From positions 1-64,000 of the forward strand of contig JAHCHW010000002.1 in NCBI GenBank assembly GCA_026129525.1: 64,000 nucleotides of DNA. Reading direction: 5' to 3'. The notes beneath the pieces were generated by a model. It did no database searches. It saw only the letters and a list, made by a program, of their open reading frames with translations, and had not been told where the DNA came from. Numbering within the stretch: position 1 is the stretch's first letter; every line of letters starts with the position of its first letter. The position numbers were made by a program, and so were the translations under genes. Source of the stretch: Chitinophagales bacterium. Its GTDB lineage: Bacteria; Bacteroidota; Bacteroidia; Chitinophagales; LD1. Positions 42,103 through 51,604 of this stretch are shown one piece after another.

Positions 42103-43539
42103 ATGGCTGATAAATCCGGCAAACTGAACCTGAAAGAACTTAGTTTTTCAGATAGTGTATCGTATTACTTTGACAAAGCTGCTCCATTCACCAATACCCC
42201 TAAAGGGCTACTTGACCAGATTAAAGTTTGCAACAGTATTTACAAAATGAATTTCCCTGTTAAGTGGGGAAATGAAGTACGCGTAATTGAAGCGTACCGT
42301 ATTCAGCATTCGCATCACCGTATGCCTACCAAAGGCGGCATTCGGTATTCGCTGCAAGTTGACCAAGATGAAGTAATGGCACTTGCTGCGCTTATGACAT
42401 ATAAATGTGCACTGGTGGATGTGCCGTTTGGCGGTGCCAAAGGCGGCATAAAGATTGCCCCACGAAAAACTCCTGTCGAAATTTTGGAAACCATTACAAG
42501 ACGTTATACCGTTGAGTTGGTAAAGAAAAACTTTATTGGACCCGGCATTGATGTGCCTGCTCCTGATTACGGCACAGGTGAACGCGAAATGGCATGGATA
42601 CTTGATACGTATATGACCATGCGCCCTGGCGAAATAGACGGCTATGGTTGTGTAACCGGCAAGCCTATGTCGCAAAACGGAATACGCGGCAGAACAGAAG
42701 CTACCGGAAGAGGAGTTGTATATGCACTGAACGAAGCCTGCTCGTACGAAGATGATATGAAAGCGCTTGGACTTTCGAAAGGATTAGATGGGAAGCGTGT
42801 TATTGTTCAGGGCTTGGGCAATGTGGGCTATCATACAGCACGCATTATTCGCCAATATGGCGCTATTGTAATTGCCGTTGCCGAAGCCGATGGTGCGGTA
42901 TATAACGAAAACGGATTGGATATTGACGATTTGTATCGCTACCGCCAGGATAAAAAATCAGTGCGCGGTTATCCGAAAGGCAAAGTAATTGCCGATTCGG
43001 CATCGGCTTTAGAACTGGATTGCGACATTCTTATTCCGGCAGCCCTTGAAAAGCAGATTACCGATAAAAATGCCGCACGGATAAAGGCAAGAATAGTTGC
43101 CGAAGCAGCCAACGGACCTGTTACACCTGCGGCAGAACAAATTCTCCTTAAAAAAGGAGTAATGATTATACCGGATATTTACATTAACGCAGGCGGTGTA
43201 ACAGTTTCATACTTTGAATGGCTTAAAAACCTTTCGCATGTAAAATTCGGGCGCATGCAAAAACGCTGGGAAGAAAAGCACCAAACCAATTTTATTAAGT
43301 TGGTGGAAGACCTCACCGGACAAAAAGTTTCGGCTAAACGTATAAACGATTTGATTCATGGAGCCAAGGAGATTGATTTGGTAAACTCGGGGCTAGAGGA
43401 TACGATGATTGAAGCCTACCGCGATATACGCGAATTCAAAAAGCGCCACAAAAAAGTTCCCGATTTACGTACGGCTGCTTTTGCCGTATCCATCAACAAG
43501 ATACGCGACAGCTACTACGCCATGGGAATTTTCCCATAG
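42103..43539 (+). CDS. Glutamate-type dehydrogenase (Glu/Leu/Phe/Val dehydrogenase family)
   Basis: 478 residues. [15 protein letters not shown] carries the catalytic Lys motif, and [21 protein letters not shown], the catalytic Asp-containing loop, follows. [19 protein letters not shown] is the NAD(P)-binding GxGNVG Rossmann motif, and [16 protein letters not shown] and [24 protein letters not shown] are also family marks. The length and the last block fit glutamate dehydrogenase, which interconverts glutamate and 2-oxoglutarate with ammonia. NAD or NADP preference cannot be assigned by eye. It is cytoplasmic. Confidence 0.93.
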   Translation: MADKSGKLNLKELSFSDSVSYYFDKAAPFTNTPKGLLDQIKVCNSIYKMNFPVKWGNEVRVIEAYRIQHSHHRMPTKGGIRYSLQVDQDEVMALAALMTYKCALVDVPFGGAKGGIKIAPRKTPVEILETITRRYTVELVKKNFIGPGIDVPAPDYGTGEREMAWILDTYMTMRPGEIDGYGCVTGKPMSQNGIRGRTEATGRGVVYALNEACSYEDDMKALGLSKGLDGKRVIVQGLGNVGYHTARIIRQYGAIVIAVAEADGAVYNENGLDIDDLYRYRQDKKSVRGYPKGKVIADSASALELDCDILIPAALEKQITDKNAARIKARIVAEAANGPVTPAAEQILLKKGVMIIPDIYINAGGVTVSYFEWLKNLSHVKFGRMQKRWEEKHQTNFIKLVEDLTGQKVSAKRINDLIHGAKEIDLVNSGLEDTMIEAYRDIREFKKRHKKVPDLRTAAFAVSINKIRDSYYAMGIFP

Positions 43540-43549
43540 AGAAAAAAAC

Positions 43550-43568
43550 AAGGGAATTTGATTCCCTT
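43550..43568. repeat. Short perfect hairpin after the dehydrogenase gene
   Basis: AAGGGAAT-TTG-ATTCCCTT: an 8-base stem with a 3-base loop, 10 bases after the stop and preceded by an A-run. There is no T-run on the plus strand, so it is at best a weak terminator or a transcript stabiliser. A second palindrome (ATGGGAATTTTCCCAT) overlaps the last codons. Confidence 0.6.
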
Positions 43569-43665
43569 ATGGTGTAACCATGTTACTATAACCATACTAT
43601 TAGTGCAATTGGTAATTGCCAATTGCCCCCCGTTACCTTATCATTGCAGCGCAAAACAACATACT

Positions 43666-44817
43666 ATGATGCCAAGAGCTATTTACAACGAAGAGCAGAA
43701 AATGTTTGCCCAGTCGGTAAGGGAATTTGTTGCCAAAGAAGTGGTGCCCTATAACGCTGCGTGGGAGAAAAAGCAAATGGTATCGCGCGAGAGTTGGCTC
43801 AAATTTGGTGAGGCAGGCTTTTTATGTATGCAGGTAGGCGAACAGTATGGCGGACTGGGGGTAAAAGATTTTCGCTATAACGCCATTGTTATAGAAGAGA
43901 TTGCTCTAACGGGTTGTGCCGGACCTGCGGTTGGCTATCCCTTACATTCCGATATTGTTTGTCCGTACATTGAACACTACGGCACCGAAACTGCCAAGCA
44001 AAAGTATTTGCCCAAAATGGTTACAGGCGAAATGATTGCAGCAATAGCAATGACCGAACCGGGTGCCGGCAGCGACCTGCAAAATATACGTGCCACCGCT
44101 GTTGACAAAGGCGATTATTATTTGGTAAACGGTTCCAAAACATTTATCACTAACGGGTACTTATGTGATTTAGCAGTAGTAGCAGTTAAAACCGACCCAA
44201 CTAAAGGTGCAAAAGGAACTTCGTTGCTTGTTATTGATACCTCTATGAAAGGTTTCAGCAAAGGAAAGCCATTTGAGAAAGCCGGATTACACGCACAAGA
44301 TACCTGCGAGTTGTTTTTTGAAAATGTAGAAGTACCAAAAGAAAACCTGTTAGGTAAAGAAGGCGAAGGATTCAAATACATGATGACCGAACTTTCGCAG
44401 GAAAGATTGGTAGTTGCACTGGGAGCCATTGCCGCTGCCGAGGGAATACTGGCAACTACCGTTCAGTACACCAAAGACAGAAGCGCCTTTGGCAAACCAA
44501 TTTCTGAATTACAAAACACTCGGTTTAAGTTAGCTGAAATGGCTACCGAAATTACTATTGGCAGAACCTTTGCCGACCGCTGTGTAGAATTACATACCGA
44601 AAAGAAACTCGATCAAGCTACGGCATCTATGGCAAAGTACTGGCTTACCGATTTACAAACTAAGGTTGCCGATGAATGTTTGCAACTACATGGCGGCTAT
44701 GGATACATTTGGGAATATCAGGTTGCAAGAGCATGGGCTGATGCTCGAGTGCAGCGCATTTATGCCGGCACAAACGAAATAATGAAAGAACTGATTGCCA
44801 GAAATGTGTTAAAGTAA
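43666..44817 (+). CDS. Acyl-CoA dehydrogenase
   Basis: 383 residues from the ATG at 43666; a second ATG at 43669 follows, and the frame upstream is open but unsupported. AIAMTEPGAGSDLQNIRATAV (FAD-binding loop), LVNGSKTFITNGYLCDLAVV and FENVEVPKENLLGKEGEGFKYMMTELSQERL are classic. The C-terminus QLHGGYGYIWEYQVARAWADARVQRIYAGTNEIMKELIARNV contains the YAGTNEI flavin and catalytic-base region. It catalyses the first step of acyl-CoA degradation, short- to long-chain specificity unclear, and passes electrons to ETF. It lies 127 bases after the dehydrogenase gene. Confidence 0.93.
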   Translation: MMPRAIYNEEQKMFAQSVREFVAKEVVPYNAAWEKKQMVSRESWLKFGEAGFLCMQVGEQYGGLGVKDFRYNAIVIEEIALTGCAGPAVGYPLHSDIVCPYIEHYGTETAKQKYLPKMVTGEMIAAIAMTEPGAGSDLQNIRATAVDKGDYYLVNGSKTFITNGYLCDLAVVAVKTDPTKGAKGTSLLVIDTSMKGFSKGKPFEKAGLHAQDTCELFFENVEVPKENLLGKEGEGFKYMMTELSQERLVVALGAIAAAEGILATTVQYTKDRSAFGKPISELQNTRFKLAEMATEITIGRTFADRCVELHTEKKLDQATASMAKYWLTDLQTKVADECLQLHGGYGYIWEYQVARAWADARVQRIYAGTNEIMKELIARNVLK

Positions 44818-44839
44818 GGTTGTTGTTTAAGCAACTGCC

Positions 44840-47800
44840 CTACTCCGGCTGGTCTGAAGGAACTTCTTCCTGTTTTTTCCCCTTTTTCTGTTTACCCTTT
44901 TTGGGTTCCTCAACCGGGGCATCCTGAATAATAACGGAGTTATTGTTGCCTGAAGGGGCAGCTTCGTTTTGCACAGGCTCTCCGGTGGTGCTTCCTTCAT
45001 TAGGAGTTGGCGCTTGTTGTTCGGGTGCGGGTTCCTCTTGCTTGGTAGTTGTTGCCTTTTTCTTTTTGGCATCTTTCTTATCCGGCTTTTGCTCTTCGGG
45101 AGCCGGTTGCTGCGGCATAGGTTGCTCAACAGGAGGTTGTTGCTCCTGCACAGGTTCCGGTTGCTGCTGTTGCTCCTTAACCGGTGCTTGCTCTTTCTTA
45201 GGTTCTTCCTTCGGTTTTACTCTGTCGGGCGGTGGGCCGGAAAGAATATTTTGGTTCCCCATTTTCATCATTTCTAATTGCTGACGTTCTTTTTCCTGCT
45301 CAATAATTTCCAACTGTTCGGGTGTGAGTTCAGGCTCACTGCCGGGTACTACATAATCGCTGTTGTCCGGAATAGAATCATCGCCAACAGGAAGTTGACT
45401 TTTATCTTCGGGAATAGCAAGGTTAAACACCGGCTCGGGGCGCGGGCGAAATACGCCATTGGCACGGTCGGTCATGTAAGCCACAAAATCGGTTTTGTTG
45501 ATTGAGGAACCGAGTGTGTACAAATAGAACCGGTCTTTCTCGCCTTTAATTTTGCGTTTATCGGCAGGCAATGCGGCAATCATATTGTTGATGTCATCGT
45601 ACGATGAAAGTATGCTAAGTGTGCCCGGGCGATACTCAAAGTAGAACCAATCTTTTGTTCCCGTTACCAAATAAATAGTAAACAAATCGGCACCGCCTTT
45701 GTACTGAAACTCAATAAAGCCATCCAACTTCTTGTTGATGACTTTTTTGCCAATCATGGCAACGCCTATTTTGCCGGTGCTGCGTAGTGTTCCGTCAATA
45801 GTATCGAACACAAAGTTTACATCGTTAAACACAATGTAGTGGTTTAAATCTTTAAACCGCTTGTTGAACAAGGCCGTTTGGTCAAACTCTTCCAGAATTT
45901 TTTTGTCGGCTTTTTCATCGGCTAATTCGTGAATTACTTTGCGCTGGCGATCGCTGCTGTAATCAATATCGGGCATATCGGCATTATCGCCTGCCATATA
46001 AAACTCAAAGCGCTCGGGCAGTTTATCGCCCATTTTCATATCTAACCCAAAACTGAGATTGAATTTTAGTGTGGCACTGTCAAAGTTTGATTCGGCACTT
46101 CCGGCAGTAACGTTTTTAATTAACCCAAAGTAGGTTCCCAAACTGAACTTGCCTTCGGCTTTTAAAACTCCCTTTTTATCATCGTAGGTAAGCAGGTTGC
46201 CTACTAATGCGCCTTGCCGTATTTTTTTCTCGTTGCCAAAAAGGTATTCGCCTTTGTTGTTTTGCGCTAAAATGCCGAGTGTTTTAAACAGGGTAACATC
46301 TTTTACATCGCGCTTGGGAGCCAGCATGGTAGAATACATATTGGTGCTCCATACACCCTCTTCTACTTCCTGACGGCTCAAATGGATACCGGCACTTATC
46401 CGCAAGCCTGCGCTGTTTTTAGCAGTATCGAACCGCAAGCCCAGGGTATCGGGCGAAACATCCTGGTCAACAAAAAAGTCGGTGCTTGTTGCACCTGCGT
46501 GTTTTAAATTGATGGTTGAATAACCTTTAAAGCGCAGCAACGGATTTACCGAAGTGAGTTTTATTTGTCCATTGAATTTTACATCGGGATACAGTACAAA
46601 GTTGTCGGTTTCTTTTATGTCGGCAGTGGCGTGTAACTGCCAGTTCTCCTGCTGCTTGTTTTTACGCGGGCCCACCAACACTTTTTTGCAACCCACATCG
46701 TTCATCTCCACAATTTCTTTTATGCCTTTGGTAACGTAAGTGTATTTACCTACCGCTTTCAGTTCGGCCTTGCTGAAAATATCAACGGTAGCTTCTTCAA
46801 TTTTGTGCTTTTTGGTAATGGTATCGGCATAGATAGTTGCATTACGCAGTTGATTCATCTTGGCGCCTTCTTCGATAATTACCAAGCCGCTGTCAGGTAC
46901 TACGCTTGCATCGGCAATTTTTATTTCGGGCACCTGCTCAATGCGAAGTATGGATGAGGTGAGATAATAGATAGCGCGCTTACCCAAAAAATTCAAGCCT
47001 TTTTGCTGCGGATTAAGCGAAGTAAAATACTCACCGGGTCCTTGAGGCGGAGCTTTGAAGTCGAGAATTTTTTCGTCCATAAACCACTTAAACTCGTTAA
47101 TGTTGGTGGAGTATTGGTTGTACGAAAACTCAGTAGGAATATTTTTTTGATTGGAAACGAAATCGCCAATACGTGTTTTAAAATCAACCTTGGCATTTAC
47201 GTTCGGGGTTTTGAAAGTTACCTTATCGCCCGTGGTTTTAATATTAAGCGAAGCGGTATCAGCCGACAAATCCATAGTGCGGAAGGCAAAATCTTTTGAA
47301 CTAAGCGTTGCTTCGTTCCAGTCGAGCGTTCCGTTGCCGCGCAGCCCTTTGTTGGTAAGCAGCAATCCTCCTTTAAATGTGGTAAAGCCGTCATCATACA
47401 TGGCAAAGGGGTGCTCTGCACTGCGCTGGGTAATAAACATACTGTCGGAATTGGGCTTCCAGAAAATTTCATCATCAAAGCCTTTTACGGCAGGCGTTTT
47501 TACGCCATCAAAAGTTTTGGCAATCGAAAAACTGTCAGTCGTACCAAGCATGGAATCGGGATAAAGGCGAATGTCATGCGCCATAAAATCGGCAGTAGAG
47601 TGAGTAATGCGTGCATCGCCCTCGCCTTTCAATCCTTCGTAGTTCAGTTCAAACTTTCCGAAGTATTGTCCTTTGCCGCCATACAAGGGATAGCCGCCCT
47701 TGGGTGTTTCTGACTTAAAACCAAGTGAGCCATCAGCCTGTATATGCACACTGTCCTTTATATCGGGGAAAATTCCGCCTGAAACCAGTTTGCCTTTCCA

Positions 47801-49954
47801 GTTAATAATATCTCCACTAAAGTTGTTGAGACTATCTAACCGCCATGGCTCCATTTCAAAAAAGAAATCTTTCCGGTTGTAAGCTCCTTTGGCTACAGTT
47901 GGGTCATCGTAGTACACATACGACTTCTCTAAACTGTAAAGGCGCGGAAACTGCGGCAGGCGTGTTCTGCCCGATTTGTTGATAGGCGCATCAATCTCCA
48001 ACAAGCCTTTAAAATTTTCAACACGCGACTTAAGCGGCTTTAGCTGTGCATTACCGTAAATGTCGGTTTTGCCGCTGTCCTGCACGTTAATAATCATGGT
48101 GTCAACATGTGTAAGGTCAACGGTAAATGGCGTGTAATTGAATTTGAATTGCTGCCCGTGTAAATCCATCCGTCCGGCAAAAATTAATCCGTCAAACTCC
48201 ATGTTGCGGTCTTTCTGCAAACTGATGGCATTATCCTTGGGGCGGAAATACACATACGAAGTATCGCTTATGGGCACTTCGAACACCCCTTTGAGGTCGA
48301 GGTTGTTGTTGTTTAAATCAATAAAGTCGTTGCCGCGCTGCGGTGCCGATTTTATGCGGATGATGTCGTAGTCAATTTTCTTGGCGTTTGCCAGTACATA
48401 GTTTATGGCTTTTTCTTTGAGGGTAACAATGCCCAACTCCTCGTTGTAAATAATAAATCCGTTTTCAACCAATTCGTAAAAGAGCGAGCGTGCCTGCACT
48501 TCGGTAAGTTTAGGGTCGAGCGCACGGGCAGCTTCAGTAGCATTCAATTCGCGCGAGCCGGTTTTTTCGGATAATTTCTTTAGCACCGAAAGCGGCTCGT
48601 ACGAAGCCACTCCCTGAATTTTGCGTATAATATCTTTATTGAAATAGTTAACCGATTCGAAAATGCCAGGCTTAACACCAACACCCGAAAGTATTTTCAA
48701 GTTAAGAATGGATGAATCGAGATTCCAGAAAATGGCATCGGTTTGAAATTCGTGATTGTGGTACGAGTCGTAAAATTTTGCTTTGCCGATTCCGGTTTCA
48801 CCGCGCAGCAAACGCATTTCGCGCTTATCTACTTTATACACCACATTTAACTGCGGGTGATAAATAGAATCATTCCCGAAATAGATAGACACTTCCGCTT
48901 TTTCGGCACCTAACTCCTCTCCTTTTCGAATGTAAATGGTTGGCGAGGTTGCCGCCAACACTTTTGTTTTGCCATCGCGCTTGTAGAAAACCAACTTAGG
49001 TTTACTATCGGCAGTGCCGCTGCCAATTACTTTGTTGCCGAACAAACCAAAACCTCCCACATACGAAACGTTGGGGGCTATATCTTTTATTTCCATTGCC
49101 GAATCTTTCGATTCAAACCGTGGATAGCGCAAGCCGGTTGAGTCGCCCCCTGAAACCATTTTATCGGTTAAACGACCTACAATAGGCTGTTTAAAATAAT
49201 CGGTGTAGTAAAAATTTACAGGTTCAATGGAATAGCTGAAATTGTTGAGACTGATGGAGTATTCGTTAAAGGTGCAATACACTTTTGCGGGGTCTAAACC
49301 GGCACGTCCCCAATCTACTCTGCCCGATTTACCTTCCCACTTTTGCTCCAAAGGAAGATAGCTGCCCTGTGTTTGGCGAATAGCAACGGTATCGCCCCTC
49401 GAAAAACCTTTTAATTCGGTAACGGCAAAAATTACACGCGGCTTGTTTACCTCGTACACAATTTTGTAGATGTTGCTTTCCACAAACCATGTTTTGGTAT
49501 TTGATGACATAAGCGCTCCCTTCTCGAAAAATGAGTTGGAGAAATCAGCCATTTTCAAAAAGTCGTTATTATCGCCCTTCTTCTGATTCTTTATTACATC
49601 GTTCATCACTTTGCTCCACTGCGTAAACTGCTCATCGGTTTTCGAAGTTTTAGCTGCATTTACCACTGCGCTTAAATAATTGTAGAAATGCGTGGCAGGA
49701 GTCATTAGCCGCTCTGCCATAAAATTGGAGGTGGTAATAATTTCGGTAAGCCATGCATCGGAAATCTTTTTGTCTTTTGTAAGTTTCTGAAACTCGCCCA
49801 TTACCTGTTGGTTCTGCGGAATTTTAGAGGCAGTCATAAACTGCTCCAACTCTTTCAGAAATTTCTCCTTATCGGTAGAAAAGGAAGTAACCAACTGTGC
49901 GTTGATGCTTACCGATGTAAAAATGAAAATGAAAATTGCCGCAAGTTTGTTCAT
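44840..49954 (-). CDS. Very large exported protein of unknown function with Pro/Gln/Glu-rich tail
   Basis: 1704 residues from the ATG at 49954, which begins a signal peptide (MNKLAAIFIFIFTSVSINAQ); the frame extends 14 codons further but into prmA. After an early helical segment (about 20-140) the protein is beta-rich with many short repeats of D-S-x and G-x-L/F type. Examples are YGNAQLKPLKSRVENFKGLL, HGQQFKFNYTPFTVDLTH and TLSSKDFAFRTMDLSADTAS, which recall the repeated strands of AsmA or LptD-like periplasmic proteins, though no family match can be stated. The last 190 residues or so are low-complexity (PKEEPKKEQAPVKEQQQQPE). A role in envelope or surface assembly is a guess. It is 11 bases after prmA, so probably co-transcribed. 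Confidence 0.7.
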   Translation of the reverse strand: MNKLAAIFIFIFTSVSINAQLVTSFSTDKEKFLKELEQFMTASKIPQNQQVMGEFQKLTKDKKISDAWLTEIITTSNFMAERLMTPATHFYNYLSAVVNAAKTSKTDEQFTQWSKVMNDVIKNQKKGDNNDFLKMADFSNSFFEKGALMSSNTKTWFVESNIYKIVYEVNKPRVIFAVTELKGFSRGDTVAIRQTQGSYLPLEQKWEGKSGRVDWGRAGLDPAKVYCTFNEYSISLNNFSYSIEPVNFYYTDYFKQPIVGRLTDKMVSGGDSTGLRYPRFESKDSAMEIKDIAPNVSYVGGFGLFGNKVIGSGTADSKPKLVFYKRDGKTKVLAATSPTIYIRKGEELGAEKAEVSIYFGNDSIYHPQLNVVYKVDKREMRLLRGETGIGKAKFYDSYHNHEFQTDAIFWNLDSSILNLKILSGVGVKPGIFESVNYFNKDIIRKIQGVASYEPLSVLKKLSEKTGSRELNATEAARALDPKLTEVQARSLFYELVENGFIIYNEELGIVTLKEKAINYVLANAKKIDYDIIRIKSAPQRGNDFIDLNNNNLDLKGVFEVPISDTSYVYFRPKDNAISLQKDRNMEFDGLIFAGRMDLHGQQFKFNYTPFTVDLTHVDTMIINVQDSGKTDIYGNAQLKPLKSRVENFKGLLEIDAPINKSGRTRLPQFPRLYSLEKSYVYYDDPTVAKGAYNRKDFFFEMEPWRLDSLNNFSGDIINWKGKLVSGGIFPDIKDSVHIQADGSLGFKSETPKGGYPLYGGKGQYFGKFELNYEGLKGEGDARITHSTADFMAHDIRLYPDSMLGTTDSFSIAKTFDGVKTPAVKGFDDEIFWKPNSDSMFITQRSAEHPFAMYDDGFTTFKGGLLLTNKGLRGNGTLDWNEATLSSKDFAFRTMDLSADTASLNIKTTGDKVTFKTPNVNAKVDFKTRIGDFVSNQKNIPTEFSYNQYSTNINEFKWFMDEKILDFKAPPQGPGEYFTSLNPQQKGLNFLGKRAIYYLTSSILRIEQVPEIKIADASVVPDSGLVIIEEGAKMNQLRNATIYADTITKKHKIEEATVDIFSKAELKAVGKYTYVTKGIKEIVEMNDVGCKKVLVGPRKNKQQENWQLHATADIKETDNFVLYPDVKFNGQIKLTSVNPLLRFKGYSTINLKHAGATSTDFFVDQDVSPDTLGLRFDTAKNSAGLRISAGIHLSRQEVEEGVWSTNMYSTMLAPKRDVKDVTLFKTLGILAQNNKGEYLFGNEKKIRQGALVGNLLTYDDKKGVLKAEGKFSLGTYFGLIKNVTAGSAESNFDSATLKFNLSFGLDMKMGDKLPERFEFYMAGDNADMPDIDYSSDRQRKVIHELADEKADKKILEEFDQTALFNKRFKDLNHYIVFNDVNFVFDTIDGTLRSTGKIGVAMIGKKVINKKLDGFIEFQYKGGADLFTIYLVTGTKDWFYFEYRPGTLSILSSYDDINNMIAALPADKRKIKGEKDRFYLYTLGSSINKTDFVAYMTDRANGVFRPRPEPVFNLAIPEDKSQLPVGDDSIPDNSDYVVPGSEPELTPEQLEIIEQEKERQQLEMMKMGNQNILSGPPPDRVKPKEEPKKEQAPVKEQQQQPEPVQEQQPPVEQPMPQQPAPEEQKPDKKDAKKKKATTTKQEEPAPEQQAPTPNEGSTTGEPVQNEAAPSGNNNSVIIQDAPVEEPKKGKQKKGKKQEEVPSDQPE

Positions 49955-49965
49955 GCTCTGTTTTA

Positions 49966-50790
49966 TTAGGGGCGATGGAAAGCAATTGCCAGCCATCCGT
50001 TGTTTATAACCAATTCATTTTTTACTAACCCTATTCGGTTTGCTTCGCTCATTACCGGTTGTTCATCGCTTTGCAGAATACCGCTTACAATCAACAAACC
50101 TTTATCGTTCAGCAACTCTTTCCATTTTGCCATATTCTGCAAGATGACATGCCGGTTAATATTCGCCAAAATAACGTCAAATTTTTGCGCAAAGGAGTGC
50201 GTATCATCGCCATAGAGGCAGGTAATGTTAACACAGTTGTTGTTAGCTGTATTCTCTAAACAATTGTTATACGCCCATACTTCGTTGTCAATAGCAACAA
50301 TTTTAGCTGCATTTAATTTCTCTGCGAGTATTGCCAGCACACCGGTTCCCGAGCCGAAGTCGAGCACTTGTTTGTGTTTAAAATCCTGCTTTAACATCAG
50401 TTCAACAACCGATGCGGTGGTGGCATGGTGCCCCGTACCAAAACTCATTTTAGGCTCAATAACAATTTCATACTTTGTGTTAAGCGGGGCATGAAAAGGT
50501 GCCCGTATGCTTACTCGTTCGGCTATTGCAACCGGTTCAAAGTTTTTTTCCCACTCTTCGTTCCAGTTTTTTTCTTCCAGTAATGTTTCGGTGAAACGTA
50601 TGTGCGAAAAATCATTGTCGAACAAAACTTCTTTTACATGCAGTGTTCGCGCCTTTTCGGCAGGCACATAGGCTTTCAATGATTCGGAAGTTTCTTCAAA
50701 GCCTTCGAAATGATAATTGCCGAGAATAGCTACAAGCCAGTCGCGCTCGGTTTCGTCTTTTGTAAAAAACTCATACACCGCATACTTCAT
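49966..50790 (-). CDS. prmA: Ribosomal protein L11 methyltransferase
   Basis: 274 residues. The SAM-binding motif is VLDFGSGTGVLAILAEKLNA, followed by VAIDNEVWAYNN and DVILANINRHVI. The last is the PrmA form of the NPPY motif (ANI), specific to this family. The preceding KMSFGTGHHATTASVVELML is another hallmark. It trimethylates ribosomal protein L11. The start overlaps the tpiA stop by four bases, so the two are coupled. Confidence 0.95.
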   Translation of the reverse strand: MKYAVYEFFTKDETERDWLVAILGNYHFEGFEETSESLKAYVPAEKARTLHVKEVLFDNDFSHIRFTETLLEEKNWNEEWEKNFEPVAIAERVSIRAPFHAPLNTKYEIVIEPKMSFGTGHHATTASVVELMLKQDFKHKQVLDFGSGTGVLAILAEKLNAAKIVAIDNEVWAYNNCLENTANNNCVNITCLYGDDTHSFAQKFDVILANINRHVILQNMAKWKELLNDKGLLIVSGILQSDEQPVMSEANRIGLVKNELVINNGWLAIAFHRP

Positions 50791-51542
50791 CGGGCGGCAT
50801 CAATTATGGATAGAAAATCATTTACTTTCAGTGAAGCGCCTCCAATCAATCCGCCATCCACATCGGGGCAGGCAAACAAACTTTTTGCATTAGTAGGATT
50901 GCAACTTCCACCATACAATATAGGCAGTTGCGTTGCCGCATCATCAGAGTATTTGGCGGCAATCAGCGAGCGAATGAAAGCGTGCATTTCCTGCGCCTGT
51001 TCGGGTGTGGCATTTAAGCCTGTGCCTATTGCCCACACGGGTTCGTAAGCAACAATAATTTCGGAAAGAGCCACAGCCGGTAACTGAAAAATACTTTCCT
51101 CTAATTGCAGCTTTACAAACTCCTTCTGTTTACCTTCGTTGCGAACTGCCAAGGGTTCACCGCAACAAAACACGGGCATCAATTCGTGCTTTATAGCCTG
51201 CTGTATTTTTTGAAGAACTATTGGATTGGTTTCTCCGAAATATTCTCTGCGCTCGCTGTGACCAATTATCACACTGTCAACCCCTACACTTGCCAACTGC
51301 ATAGCCGATACCTCTCCGGTAAGTGCACCACTTTCTAAATGCGAACAGTTTTGCGCGCCAAACAAAAGTACATCGCCTTCGTACATGTCCATCAAATCTG
51401 CCAATAGAATAAAAGAGGGGAACAACATTACATCGCAAGCAGGGTTCCTCAAACGCGACTCTACCTCCGCCAGCCATTCTGCCGCCTCGGTTAAATCGAG
51501 ATTCATTTTCCAGTTGCCTGCCACTATTTTTCTTCTGCTCAT
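50787..51542 (-). CDS. tpiA: Triosephosphate isomerase
   Basis: 251 residues, full length. The motifs are AGNWKMN (substrate Lys), IGHSERR (catalytic His), AYEPVWAIGTG (catalytic Glu, loop 6), YGGSCNPTNA and DGGLIGGASL (phosphate binding). It interconverts dihydroxyacetone phosphate and glyceraldehyde 3-phosphate in glycolysis, in the cytoplasm. Coupling of tpiA to prmA is seen in other Bacteroidota. Confidence 0.98.
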   Translation of the reverse strand: MSRRKIVAGNWKMNLDLTEAAEWLAEVESRLRNPACDVMLFPSFILLADLMDMYEGDVLLFGAQNCSHLESGALTGEVSAMQLASVGVDSVIIGHSERREYFGETNPIVLQKIQQAIKHELMPVFCCGEPLAVRNEGKQKEFVKLQLEESIFQLPAVALSEIIVAYEPVWAIGTGLNATPEQAQEMHAFIRSLIAAKYSDDAATQLPILYGGSCNPTNAKSLFACPDVDGGLIGGASLKVNDFLSIIDAAR

Positions 51543-51604
51543 ATTTATCGTTCAGACAAATGTAGAAAAGTAGGGTAAAGTGGCAGCGGCTAACAACCCA
51601 CAAG

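Noticed and set aside
43522..43568. Riboswitch or attenuator before the acyl-CoA dehydrogenase gene
   Set aside because: Two small hairpins are visible but no conserved ligand-binding core and no T-run; not supported.
44943..45284. Cys/Gly-rich plus-strand frames opposite the low-complexity tail
   Set aside because: They are antisense products of CAG/CCG-rich codons in the tail of the 1704-residue protein.
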